Below, one piece after another: positions 42,867 through 50,959 of a DNA stretch of 64,000 bases; the first letter of the stretch is position 1; each line of letters starts with the position of its first letter. Source of the stretch: Solirubrobacteraceae bacterium (GTDB taxonomy: Bacteria; Actinomycetota; Thermoleophilia; Solirubrobacterales; Solirubrobacteraceae). The stretch spans positions 22,534 to 86,533 of the forward strand of contig JAEMQS010000012.1 of NCBI GenBank assembly GCA_016463765.1. Reading direction: 5' to 3'. The notes beneath the pieces were generated by a model. That model had not been told where the DNA came from, did not search any database, and was given only the letters and a program-made list of their open reading frames with translations. Made by a program: the position numbers and the translations under genes.

Positions 42867-43433
42867 TCAGGAGTCAGAGGACGGCGGAGTCACATCGCTG
42901 CGCCGGAAGCGCATCCAGCCGAGCGCAAGGACGACCAACGTGGCGCCCAGCAACGCCCAGATCATGAGCGAACCCGCGACGGGGCCGTTCTCAACCGACG
43001 CTGAGACCGCCTTCAGCGGGCTGCCGGAAGCCTCTTCGCTTGTCGCGGAGCTCCCCGCAACGTCGCCGGCCCCGGACGCGGAGCTGCCGTTTGACGAGGT
43101 GTTCCGTCCGCCGCTTGAAGCGCGCGCGAGGTCCGCGACAGCGTCGCCATCCGCGCCGGCGCTCTCCAATGCCTCGGTCGCTTCCGGAGACAACGTCGAG
43201 TCGCCGCTGCCGCCTTGGCCGGTCGTGCCTCCACCGCCCGCCGCCGAGTCGGTCGCCTCGCGCCGGAAGTCGTTGCCCGACTGCGCGCCGTCACCCTCGG
43301 GAATCGCTTCGCAGTACTGCTCGACCGCGGCGCTACCGGGAGGGGCCTCGCAGCTCTGGGCGTGTGCCGCTGGCGCGGCGATGATCGCGAGCAGCGAAGC
43401 GAGGAGTGCGATGACGAGACGAGGACGCATCAT
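42867..43433 (-). CDS. Exported low-complexity protein with C-terminal membrane anchor
   Basis: This is a 188-residue protein with a signal peptide ending near AHA-Q, a ~110-residue Ser/Gly/Ala-rich linker containing two Cys near its start (SCEAPPG, QYCEAIPEG), one C-terminal helix (MIWALLGATLVVLALGWM) and an Arg-containing tail (RFRRSD). The layout parallels the small protein at 20675. It overlaps the upstream ligase-like gene by 4 bases (ATGA), so it is coupled to it. No family recognised; anchoring or wall-attachment is an inference. Confidence 0.6.
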   Translation of the reverse strand: MMRPRLVIALLASLLAIIAAPAAHAQSCEAPPGSAAVEQYCEAIPEGDGAQSGNDFRREATDSAAGGGGTTGQGGSGDSTLSPEATEALESAGADGDAVADLARASSGGRNTSSNGSSASGAGDVAGSSATSEEASGSPLKAVSASVENGPVAGSLMIWALLGATLVVLALGWMRFRRSDVTPPSSDS

Positions 43434-45361
43434 TCCCCATTACGCGCGCCGGACTCAGCTTCTGACACGGGTTGCGCGAAGAACTTGCCCTGCGGGCGCA
43501 GGCTCTGCGCCCGCCGGTAGGCGCGGAGCGCGCCTTCGGCGTCACCCTGCCGCGCGAGCACGCGTGCGGTGACCAGAGGGATCCGCCAGTCCTCGGGTGA
43601 ACGTGCCGCCGCGAGGCCCAGGTCCCCGGCCGCCGCGGCGTACGCGCCGGTCCTCTCGCGGACCAGGGCGCGCTGGACGTACGGAGCTGCGGCCCACGGT
43701 TCGGTCTCGATCGCATCGTTGGCGTGGGCGAGTGCCTCGCTGATGTTGCCGTCGGCAAAGGCGCTTTGACTCTCGCGGATCTCCGACGTCGAGACGAGCG
43801 CGGGCAGTTGCAGCAGGCACAGTGCGAGCGCCGCGACGGCGAGCCCGATGCGCATCGGAAGCCGGGGGCGTGCATCGACCGATCCCGTGGATGCCATGGC
43901 GGCACCGAGCAGCACGAGGGCCAGCACGGCAACCGCGGTCGATTCCCAGAGCCAGTCGACGCCCGCGCCGAAGAAGAACGCGCCACACGCGGCAGTTGCT
44001 CCGGCCAGCGCTCCGCGCTCGACATCACCCGTCGCGCGCAGGAGCGCGAGGAGCAGCGTCCACGCAGCGGCACCGACCAGGAGCAGGACGCAGAGCAGCC
44101 CGGGGATACCGAGCTCGGAGAGCGGTTCGAGGTAGAGCGAGTGGCCGTCGCGGGCAAACTCGTCGGTCGTTCCGAGTCGGTTCCAGGAGTACTCCCAGGT
44201 TCCCGCGCCCGTGCCCTTCGCGAGGTCGTCCTCCGCGGCGTCAAGCGTCACCCGCCAGATGTCGTACCGGCTGCCGTTCAGCGAGCGCAGACGCTCCGCG
44301 GGGTCCTCAGATTGGGTGCTGCTGGTGTCCTCGAACTGGTCCCAAGCATCCGGGCCGACGGTGACGGCGGCACCCGCAAGGCCGACGACTGCGACCACGC
44401 CGGCGACCGTGAAGGCGATGCGTCCCTGCCGTGGTGCCAGCCGCAGGTCGTCAAGGCGGAAGCGACGTGTGGCGGCGCCCACGAGGACGGCGACGGCGGC
44501 GCCGGCGAGCAGGATGACGGCAATACGACCTGCACCGCTGCCCCCGGTGGCCTGCGCGATGTCTGGCGCGTCGCGGACGGCGCTGATCGCGACCGCACCG
44601 AAGGCCGCGGCCATCACGGCGTGCGTGGCCAGCGTCACCCGGTTGCGGCTCGCGCAGAACAGGATGATCAACCCGAGTGCGGTACCTCCCAGTGACGCGC
44701 GGGAGTAGGTCAGGTAGGAGACCGTGATCGCAGCGGGGACGACAGCGAGCGCCGCGCCCCGCCACAACCAGAAGCGTGCGTGGGCGCTCCAGGCCAGGCA
44801 CAGCGCGCTGGTCATGCCGGCCCAGGCACCCACGGCGTTCCAGTACCCGAGGGGGTAGCTCAACCGGTTGGACCCGAACGCCTCGGCGATCACGTCGTCG
44901 CCGAACGTGTCGGGGAAGAGCCTGCGCGTGAGCGCGGCCAATGTGATGAACGCGGCTGCCGCCGCGGCCCCGGCGATCGCCGCGGTCCACGAAGAGCGGT
45001 CGAGCGCGGTCGCGACTAGAAGGACGACGCCGAGATGCATGGCGACGCGCGCGACCTCGACCAGGGTCCGGGCGTCGTCGGAGGTCCACAGCAGGCTCAG
45101 GGCGGTCCACGTTCCCAGCAGCACCAGCGCACCTAGCACCGCCCAGCCGGGTGCAGCGGGTCGCGTGCGGGGGAGCAACCCGGCGAGGAACGCGAGCGCG
45201 AGCAGCCACCACAGGACGACGGCGACCTGCTGACGGACCACGACGTCGTAGGCGCCCTGCTCGAGGCCGAGCAGAACAATTCCGCAAAAGGTCAACAGGA
45301 ACGCGGCGGCACGCGTGGCGACTGCGTGGCGGGGCTCCTCGCGGTCCGAAGTGACGCTCAC
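43430..45361 (-). CDS. O-antigen ligase-type membrane protein with TPR-like C-terminus
   Basis: This is a 643-residue protein from GTG 45361 (no ATG is available and no clear ribosome site is seen). About 12 membrane segments include the Wzy_C hallmark YLTYSRASLGGTALGLIILF and an outer loop with RYDIWRVTLDAAEDDLAKGT, GAGTWEYSWNRLG, GHSLYLEPLSELGIPGLL. The last ~120 residues are soluble with helical repeats (FADGNISEALAHANDAIETE, AYAAAAGDLGLAAARSP, GDAEGALRAYRRAQSLRP) of TPR type. This is the ligase/polymerase-plus-TPR layout seen in Wzy_C_2-like proteins. The co-encoded exported protein follows with a 4-base overlap. Confidence 0.78.
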   Translation of the reverse strand: MSVTSDREEPRHAVATRAAAFLLTFCGIVLLGLEQGAYDVVVRQQVAVVLWWLLALAFLAGLLPRTRPAAPGWAVLGALVLLGTWTALSLLWTSDDARTLVEVARVAMHLGVVLLVATALDRSSWTAAIAGAAAAAAFITLAALTRRLFPDTFGDDVIAEAFGSNRLSYPLGYWNAVGAWAGMTSALCLAWSAHARFWLWRGAALAVVPAAITVSYLTYSRASLGGTALGLIILFCASRNRVTLATHAVMAAAFGAVAISAVRDAPDIAQATGGSGAGRIAVILLAGAAVAVLVGAATRRFRLDDLRLAPRQGRIAFTVAGVVAVVGLAGAAVTVGPDAWDQFEDTSSTQSEDPAERLRSLNGSRYDIWRVTLDAAEDDLAKGTGAGTWEYSWNRLGTTDEFARDGHSLYLEPLSELGIPGLLCVLLLVGAAAWTLLLALLRATGDVERGALAGATAACGAFFFGAGVDWLWESTAVAVLALVLLGAAMASTGSVDARPRLPMRIGLAVAALALCLLQLPALVSTSEIRESQSAFADGNISEALAHANDAIETEPWAAAPYVQRALVRERTGAYAAAAGDLGLAAARSPEDWRIPLVTARVLARQGDAEGALRAYRRAQSLRPQGKFFAQPVSEAESGARNGE

Positions 45362-45549
45362 GGCGGGAAGAATGCCAGAGGAGGGAGGCGAGATACGGGC
45401 TCTGGGCGCGACACGCAGAGCGCACAGGCCTCGGGCTACGCCACCGCACCTGCTGGGCAGCGCGGTCCCCACACTTCGTACACCCGGAACAGGCGTCCAG
45501 CATTCAGACGGCCGCTCGAGGGGTCGGCGCGACCGTCGATCACCCACCT

Positions 45550-46203
45550 GTGAAGGTGATCGTCCTCCTAGCGCTGGTTGCCTTTGTGTTTCCAGCTTCG
45601 GCCAGCGCCGAGCTGAGGCCTGACAGTGCGGCGCCGCCCGGCACGACTGACCCGCTCTGGTTGCCAGAGGAGGAATGGGTGATGGAACGGTGGATGCCGT
45701 TCGACGAGACCCGTCTCGTGCGGGCTCTCGGCCTGTCTCGCAGCGAGGTCTACGTCTACCTCAAGTCCGGGCAGGGCAGTCTTCGGGACCTTGCACGCAG
45801 GCAGCGCGTGGAACTCACAACTACGTACCTGCTCGCGAACCGAAAGCCGCTGGTTTCTACGAGGACGTACAACGTGCTGAGATCGCGAGCGCAGCGGATG
45901 CTCACGCAGCGTCATCTGGCCGAGCACGTCATCGGCCACATCTGGCATCGGTGGAGCATCCTCCACGACCGCCCCGGGATCTTCGGGCCGCAATACGCGG
46001 AGCTCGCGCGCGCTGGCGTCGGGTTCGAGAGCATGTTTCTTCAGGTAGACGTTCCGCGGCGTGAGTTGCAGGAACGTGTACTCACACGTTTACGCGTCGC
46101 CACTCAGCGAGGGGTGGCCGCGGGCGCCCTCTCCGCTCAACAGGCGGTGATTCAGCAACGCCAGGAAGCCGAGTTCGTGCAGATCCTGTGCCCGCTTGCG
46201 TGA
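45550..46203 (+). CDS. Exported protein of unknown function
   Basis: This is a 217-residue protein with a signal peptide (KVIVLLALVAFVFPASASA, cleavage after residue ~20). The mature part is mostly helical and contains WVMERWMPFDETRLVRALGL, a His-rich HLAEHVIGHIWHRWSILHDR segment (~122-141) and a Gln-rich end (QQAVIQQRQEAEF). The N-terminal SRSEVYVYLKSGQGSLRDLA looks like a helix-turn pair. The His cluster could bind metal, but no family is recognised. Divergent from the ligase-like gene across a 188-base gap. Confidence 0.6.
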   Translation: MKVIVLLALVAFVFPASASAELRPDSAAPPGTTDPLWLPEEEWVMERWMPFDETRLVRALGLSRSEVYVYLKSGQGSLRDLARRQRVELTTTYLLANRKPLVSTRTYNVLRSRAQRMLTQRHLAEHVIGHIWHRWSILHDRPGIFGPQYAELARAGVGFESMFLQVDVPRRELQERVLTRLRVATQRGVAAGALSAQQAVIQQRQEAEFVQILCPLA

Positions 46204-46296
46204 ATCTGGCCTGGCGGTCGCGGGGCGAGGGGATGCGGGCAGTGACCTCGACTGCGACTCGCACGGGCAAACCGCCACCTATAGCCTGCGCGCCCC

Positions 46297-46737
46297 ATGC
46301 CCGTCACCACATCCGCCATCGGCAAGAGCTACCCGCCGACGACCTACGCCGTCGGCCGGGAGAAGATCAAGGAGTACGCCTCCGCGGTCGGGGAGACCAA
46401 TCCGGTCTACCTGGATCCCGCGGCCGCGAAGGCCGCCGGCTACGCCGACGTCGTCGCCCCGCCCATGTTCGCCGTCGTCTACAAGTCGCCGGCCGTCATT
46501 CCGGGGCTGTTCGACCCGGAGGTGGGCATCAACTTCGCGATGATGGTCCACGGCGGGCAGGAGTTCGTCTGGAGTGCGCCCGTCGTCGCGGGTGACGAGA
46601 TCAGCACCACCACGACGGTGAAGGACATCTCCGAGCGCGGCGGGATGGGCTTCTACGTCTTCGAGACCACATCCACGAACCAGCGCGGCGAGACCGTCTG
46701 CGTCGGCGAGTGGACCAACATCGTCCGGGGGGTCTGA
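46297..46737 (+). CDS. HadA-like (MaoC N-terminal-type) hydroxyacyl-ACP dehydratase subunit
   Basis: This is a 146-residue hot-dog-fold protein: ATG 46297, VGREKIKEYASAVGETNPVY, YADVVAPPMFAVVY, MMVHGGQEFVWSAPVVAGD. This is the pattern of FAS1_DH_region/HadA-HadC-type subunits that pair with an active MaoC-like subunit to form a heterodimeric (3R)-hydroxyacyl-ACP dehydratase. The partner follows immediately (2-base gap). The enzyme acts in fatty-acid or mycolate-type chain elongation; in this organism ordinary fatty-acid synthesis is the likelier context. Confidence 0.85.
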   Translation: MPVTTSAIGKSYPPTTYAVGREKIKEYASAVGETNPVYLDPAAAKAAGYADVVAPPMFAVVYKSPAVIPGLFDPEVGINFAMMVHGGQEFVWSAPVVAGDEISTTTTVKDISERGGMGFYVFETTSTNQRGETVCVGEWTNIVRGV

Positions 46738-46739
46738 CC

Positions 46740-47132
46740 ATGGCCGAGTTCACCGAGGGCCAGGAGCTGCCCGAGCTGCGTGTCACGCCGGACCGGTTCC
46801 TCACCGTCCGGTACGCGGGCGCATCGGGAGACTTCAACCCGATTCACATCGACCAGGACTTCGCTACGAGCGTCGGCCTGCCCGGGAAGATCCTGCACGG
46901 CCTCTACACGATGGCCCAGGTCGCTCGGGCGCAGACCGATGCGGGCGGTGGCCCCGAGTCGCTCAAGCGGCTGAAGGTCCAGTTCCGGGGGATGGGTCTG
47001 CCGGAACAGGAGATCGTCGTGACGTCGAAGGTCACCGCGGTCGCCGACGGGATCGCGACGGTTGAGACTGCGGCTGAGCAGAACGGCAGCCAGATTGTCC
47101 GCAACGCCGAGGCCGAGATCGCGATCTCCTAG
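46740..47132 (+). CDS. HadB-like MaoC dehydratase subunit
   Basis: This is a 130-residue hot-dog protein from ATG 46740 with the MaoC hydratase motif YAGASGDFNPIHID (Asp and His catalytic), PGKILHGLYTMAQV, and a FRGMGLPEQEI segment. It is the likely catalytic partner of the preceding HadA-like subunit; the 2-base spacing indicates a coupled pair. The following gene begins 5 bases after the stop. Confidence 0.87.
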   Translation: MAEFTEGQELPELRVTPDRFLTVRYAGASGDFNPIHIDQDFATSVGLPGKILHGLYTMAQVARAQTDAGGGPESLKRLKVQFRGMGLPEQEIVVTSKVTAVADGIATVETAAEQNGSQIVRNAEAEIAIS

Positions 47133-47136
47133 CACC

Positions 47137-47517
47137 GTGGACATCACGCCCGACAACCTTCCGGTCCGCGTCGACAAGCCTTGGGGCTATGAGATCTGGT
47201 GGGCGTGGACCGACCAGTACGTCGGCAAGATCCTGCATGTCGACGCCGGTCACAAGCTCTCGGTCCAGTACCACGAGGAGAAGGACGAGACGAGCTACGT
47301 CCTCAGTGGTCGTCTCTACCTGCACAAGGGCACCACGTTGGACAACATCGTCGCGACGGAACTCGGTGAGGGCGCGCAGTGGCGCAACCGCCCGGGCGAG
47401 ATCCACACCATCGAGGCCATCGAGGATGCGGACGTCCTCGAAGTGTCCACGCCCCACCTTGAGGACGTTGTCCGGCTTCAGGACAGTTACGGGCGCGAGG
47501 GCACAAACGCGCCCTGA
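47137..47517 (+). CDS. Mannose-6-phosphate isomerase type II-like cupin
   Basis: This is a 126-residue single cupin from GTG 47137. It matches the C-terminal isomerase domain of bifunctional ManC/AlgA enzymes: KPWGYEIWW, KILHVDAGHKLSVQYHEEKD (metal ligands Gln, His, Glu), TSYVLSGRLYLHKG, and RPGEIHTIEA (second His motif). Standalone copies occur in actinobacteria and may bind or isomerise phosphosugars. It is close behind the HadA/HadB pair (5 bases) and so may be co-transcribed. Direct enzymatic function is not certain without the pyrophosphorylase domain. Confidence 0.78.
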   Translation: MDITPDNLPVRVDKPWGYEIWWAWTDQYVGKILHVDAGHKLSVQYHEEKDETSYVLSGRLYLHKGTTLDNIVATELGEGAQWRNRPGEIHTIEAIEDADVLEVSTPHLEDVVRLQDSYGREGTNAP

Positions 47518-48194
47518 GTCAGCCACTGGGCGGCCCCACGCAGCAGCCCCGCCGCCAGGCTGATCGCGGCGAGCATCTCCAGCACCTCCTCGACCGCCAT
47601 GGTCACGGGGTGCTGGAACAGCGGGCCGGGCCCCCACAGGAACGTCTCGATCACCGCGGCGATGACCCACGCGGCGAAGCCGAGCGCCAGGTAGACACGG
47701 GCACGGGTGTCGAGCACGCGGGACATCACCACGCCGGCAGCCATCGCCGTCACCGGGATGGGGGCGTACCAGTACGTCCACGGGAGGTCGCCGAGCCACT
47801 GAAGCCGCTCATGGAGCGCGCTCCATTCGTCGACTGCCATGAGCGCGAGGACGGCGGCCATGAGTACCGCGGCAATCCGGGCCGCTCGATGCCACCGTCT
47901 CAGGGCTTCGGCCAGCAACATGGCGCTGAGCGACCCCGTCGCCAGCAGCGACGCAGAGAACAACGCCGCACCGCCGCGCTCACGGTCGAGGTTGAGCCCT
48001 CGCACCGGAGTGCCGAGCAGCTCCGACCCGAAGACCGCGAACAGCACAACGGTGCCGAACGTCCCGACCGCGACGGTGCGCGAGCGCAGCAGCCCGACGA
48101 GCGCGCGGGCGAACGCCGGGGCATCGTGCGCGCGTGCGGCACCCGAACCGGTGGCTCCTCCGTGCCTGGCAACGCTCGGCTTCCTTGCGAGCAT
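47487..48194 (-). CDS. Multi-pass membrane protein of unknown function
   Basis: This is a 235-residue protein from ATG 48194 (GTG 48227 is an in-frame alternative). About six hydrophobic segments are visible (VAVGTFGTVVLFAVFGSELL, AALFSASLLATGSLSAMLLA, IAAVLMAAVLALMAVDEW, YWYAPIPVTAMAAGVVM, YLALGFAAWVIAAVIETFL, ISLAAGLLRG). A conserved-looking VDEWSALHERLQWLGDLPW links segments 3 and 4. It is convergent with the cupin gene and overlaps it by 31 bases. Family not recognised. Confidence 0.65.
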   Translation of the reverse strand: MLARKPSVARHGGATGSGAARAHDAPAFARALVGLLRSRTVAVGTFGTVVLFAVFGSELLGTPVRGLNLDRERGGAALFSASLLATGSLSAMLLAEALRRWHRAARIAAVLMAAVLALMAVDEWSALHERLQWLGDLPWTYWYAPIPVTAMAAGVVMSRVLDTRARVYLALGFAAWVIAAVIETFLWGPGPLFQHPVTMAVEEVLEMLAAISLAAGLLRGAAQWLTQGAFVPSRP

Positions 48195-48394
48195 CTCCAC
48201 ACGGTGACAGGCGAAAGGGGCATCCACGGTATGGAAGGCGTGGACCGTGGGTCCTCTGACGACGCGTCAATTTGGACCCCGCGACAACCGCGAATGCGAC
48301 ATGATGGACGCCTGTCCCCGTGGGCGGGTTCCGTCCACGCGTCGTATCCAGCTGACCCCGTAATCACCAAGCTCTGCCCTGGCCGGTGACTCCC

Positions 48395-48673
48395 ATGCGC
48401 GACAACCCTCGTCCACGCCACGCCGTCGGCCCGTTCCTGCTCGGGTTGCTCAAGCCGTTCTTCCGCTACTCCGCCGCGCGCAATGCGTACGTGCTGCGCG
48501 TCGCCGGCGGGCAGTACGGGCCGGTGCTGGTCGACAGGGACGCCCAGCTCGCCGCGGATCCCGTCCAGCCGGTGGTGCTGTCGCAGCCGACCGGGCGCTT
48601 CGCGCGCGCCGATGGAGTGGACGTCGCTGACAACCCGGCCGACACGGCCGCCACACAGACCCGCCAGCGCTGA
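48395..48673 (+). CDS. Small conserved-looking protein upstream of hrcA
   Basis: This is a 92-residue protein from ATG 48395 (a GTG at 48386 is in frame). The first half is basic and aromatic (PFLLGLLKPFFRYSAARNAY, VLRVAGGQYGPVLVDRD), the second half polar and disordered. It ends 21 bases before hrcA on the same strand. No domain is recognised. It may be a real small protein or a leader frame; composition of the first 55 residues looks coding. Confidence 0.5.
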   Translation: MRDNPRPRHAVGPFLLGLLKPFFRYSAARNAYVLRVAGGQYGPVLVDRDAQLAADPVQPVVLSQPTGRFARADGVDVADNPADTAATQTRQR

Positions 48674-48694
48674 GCGGGGACCTACACTCCTAGC

Positions 48695-49714
48695 GTGCTG
48701 ACCCCGCGCCAGGAGCAGGTTCTCCGCAAGGTGATCCTCACCTACCAGCAGACCGGGCAACCGGTCGGCTCGAAGGCGCTCGCGCAGGATGAGGACCTGG
48801 GGGTGCGCGCGTCGACGATCCGCAACGACCTCGCGCAGCTCGAGGAGCACGGGCTGCTCGCCCATCCGCACACCTCGGCCGGGCGGGTGCCGACCGACGC
48901 GGGTTACCGCTACTTCGTCGACCGGCTGCTGCCCGAACCTGCGGCGCATCAGCACAGCGTCGAGCTGTCGCTCGTGCGGCTGCAGATCGACGAGGCGATG
49001 CAGACCGCGTCGGAGACCCTGTCGCAGGTCACCGACCTGCTCGCCATCGTCAGCGCGCCACCGATCGACACGTCGACCGTCCGCCACGTCGAGGTCCTCA
49101 GCCTGCAGCCGCAGGTCCTCATGGTGGTCGTCATCACGTCGACCGGCGGGGTGACCAAGCGCGTCTTCACCTACGAGGCGCCGGTCGACCCCGGGCTCGT
49201 CAGCTGGGCGGGGGAGTACCTCAACGAGCAGCTCGTCGGCCTCGGTCTGGGCGCTCGGGCGCTGCGGTCGCGGTTGAACGACCCGTCGCTCGACCACCGC
49301 GAGCAGGCGTTCCTCGCGTCGCTCTCGCCGGCGTTCACCGAGCTGGCCGAGACCTCCGAGGACACCCTGTACGTCGACGGCGCCGCGCGGCTGCTATCCG
49401 AGCACCGGGTGCAGGACGTCACGCAGATCAACGAGCTGATGACCATGCTCGAGCGGCGCGTCTCGCTGCTGGAGTTCCTGCGCGTGGCGCTCGGTCACCG
49501 CGACGTGATCGTCGGGATCGGGGCGGAGAACCCGGTGCCGGCGCTGCGGTCGCTGTCGATCGTCGCGTCGGGCTACGGGCTGCCGCAGCGCGCGCTCGGC
49601 ACGGTGAGCGTCATCGGGCCGCTGGCCATGGACTATCCGAGCACGATCGGGACGGTCCGGGATGTGGCGCATCAGCTCTCGAGGTTTGTGACGGACGTCT
49701 ACGAGGACGCGTAG
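48695..49714 (+). CDS. hrcA: Heat-inducible transcriptional repressor HrcA
   Basis: This is a 339-residue repressor: the N-terminal winged-helix [49 protein letters not shown]-type [17 protein letters not shown], and the inserted-dimerisation and C-terminal GIGAENP ... [20 protein letters not shown] and [20 protein letters not shown]. It represses chaperone operons by binding CIRCE elements. No CIRCE-like repeat was found upstream of this gene or of dnaJ, so its targets (groES/L?) lie elsewhere. dnaJ follows 23 bases downstream. Confidence 0.95.
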   Translation: MLTPRQEQVLRKVILTYQQTGQPVGSKALAQDEDLGVRASTIRNDLAQLEEHGLLAHPHTSAGRVPTDAGYRYFVDRLLPEPAAHQHSVELSLVRLQIDEAMQTASETLSQVTDLLAIVSAPPIDTSTVRHVEVLSLQPQVLMVVVITSTGGVTKRVFTYEAPVDPGLVSWAGEYLNEQLVGLGLGARALRSRLNDPSLDHREQAFLASLSPAFTELAETSEDTLYVDGAARLLSEHRVQDVTQINELMTMLERRVSLLEFLRVALGHRDVIVGIGAENPVPALRSLSIVASGYGLPQRALGTVSVIGPLAMDYPSTIGTVRDVAHQLSRFVTDVYEDA

Positions 49715-49737
49715 CGCCGCTCCTACACTGCCCGCCG

Positions 49738-50847
49738 ATGCCCCGCGACGCCTATGAGGTGCTCGGCGTCCCCCGCGACGCCGACGAGACCCAGATCAAG
49801 AAGGCCTTCCGCAAGCTCGCCCGCGAGCTGCATCCGGACGTCAACAACCACGACCCGGACGCCGAGGAGAAGTTCAAGGAGGCCGCCGAGGCCTACGAGA
49901 TCCTCAGCGACGCCGAGCGGCGGTCCATCTACGACCGGCACGGCTACGAAGGACTGAAGCGCGGCGGCGCGGCGCCCGACATGGGCAACTTCGGGTCGTT
50001 CAGCGACCTGTTCGACGCGTTCTTCGGCGGGGGCGGCGGCGGGTTCCGCGGACCGGCCCCCGGCGACGACGCGCTGGTCGAGGCCGTCATCGACCTCGCC
50101 GACGCGGCGACGGACTCGTCGGTCGAGGTGGAGTACGAGGTCGTCGACACGTGCGAGAAGTGCCGGGGCAACGGCGCCGAGCCGGGCACCCCGATCGTCA
50201 CCTGCGAGCGCTGCGGCGGCGCCGGGCGGCTGCAGGCCGTCCAGCGGACCCCGTTCGGCCAGATGGTCCGCACCGTGGCGTGCGACCAGTGCGACGGCAG
50301 CGGCAAGATCCCCGAACAGCCGTGCATGCAGTGCAGCGGGCGCGGGCGGGAGGTGCGCGACCGCACGCTGAAGGTCGACATCCCGGCGGGCATCAGCGAC
50401 GGGCAGCGCATCCGCCTGGGCGGCCGCGGGCACGCGGGCGAGCCCGGTGGGCCGCCCGGCGACCTGTACGTCCGCGTGCGGGTGCGTGACGACGACCGTT
50501 TCATCCGCGACGGCGACGACCTGATCTGCGCGCTGGACGTCGCCGCGCCCCTGGCCGCGCTCGGCACGACGCTGCCGATCCCGACGCTCGAGGGCGAGGA
50601 GGACCTGGAGATCCCGGCGGGCACGCAGCCCGGCGAGGTCATCACGCTGCGCGCGCGCGGCATGCCCGTGCTCCAGCGGCCCGGCCGACGCGGCGACCTG
50701 AAGGTCGTCGTCGACGTCGTGATCCCGCGGCGGCTGCGGCCCGAGCAGCAGGAGCTCCTGCAGCAGCTCGCCGACAGCCTCACGGAGGACAATCTGCGCG
50801 GCGACGAGTCGCTCGGGCAGAAGCTGCGCCGCGCGCTGCACCTGTAG
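49738..50847 (+). CDS. dnaJ: Chaperone protein DnaJ
   Basis: This is a 369-residue type I Hsp40: J-domain (1-70) with the HPD motif (32-34), a Gly/Phe linker ([18 protein letters not shown]), four zinc-binding CxxCxGxG repeats (139-146, 156-163, 182-189, 196-203), and the C-terminal substrate domains ([20 protein letters not shown]). It stimulates DnaK ATPase and delivers unfolded clients. It follows hrcA and is separated by the OmpA-domain gene from prmA. GrpE and DnaK are not adjacent. Confidence 0.96.
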   Translation: MPRDAYEVLGVPRDADETQIKKAFRKLARELHPDVNNHDPDAEEKFKEAAEAYEILSDAERRSIYDRHGYEGLKRGGAAPDMGNFGSFSDLFDAFFGGGGGGFRGPAPGDDALVEAVIDLADAATDSSVEVEYEVVDTCEKCRGNGAEPGTPIVTCERCGGAGRLQAVQRTPFGQMVRTVACDQCDGSGKIPEQPCMQCSGRGREVRDRTLKVDIPAGISDGQRIRLGGRGHAGEPGGPPGDLYVRVRVRDDDRFIRDGDDLICALDVAAPLAALGTTLPIPTLEGEEDLEIPAGTQPGEVITLRARGMPVLQRPGRRGDLKVVVDVVIPRRLRPEQQELLQQLADSLTEDNLRGDESLGQKLRRALHL

Positions 50848-50959
50848 CAACCACGTACCCGGAAGCGGTGGACACCTCGTCCATTGCGTCTCCGTCGGAC
50901 AGTTGAGCTGCCGATCCTGGAACGAGCCTCCCGTTCCCGACCTTCGGAGCCTGTCCCGC

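Noticed and set aside
48228..48694. CIRCE element upstream of hrcA
   Set aside because: No TTAGCACTC...GAGTGCTAA-like pair could be found in this region.
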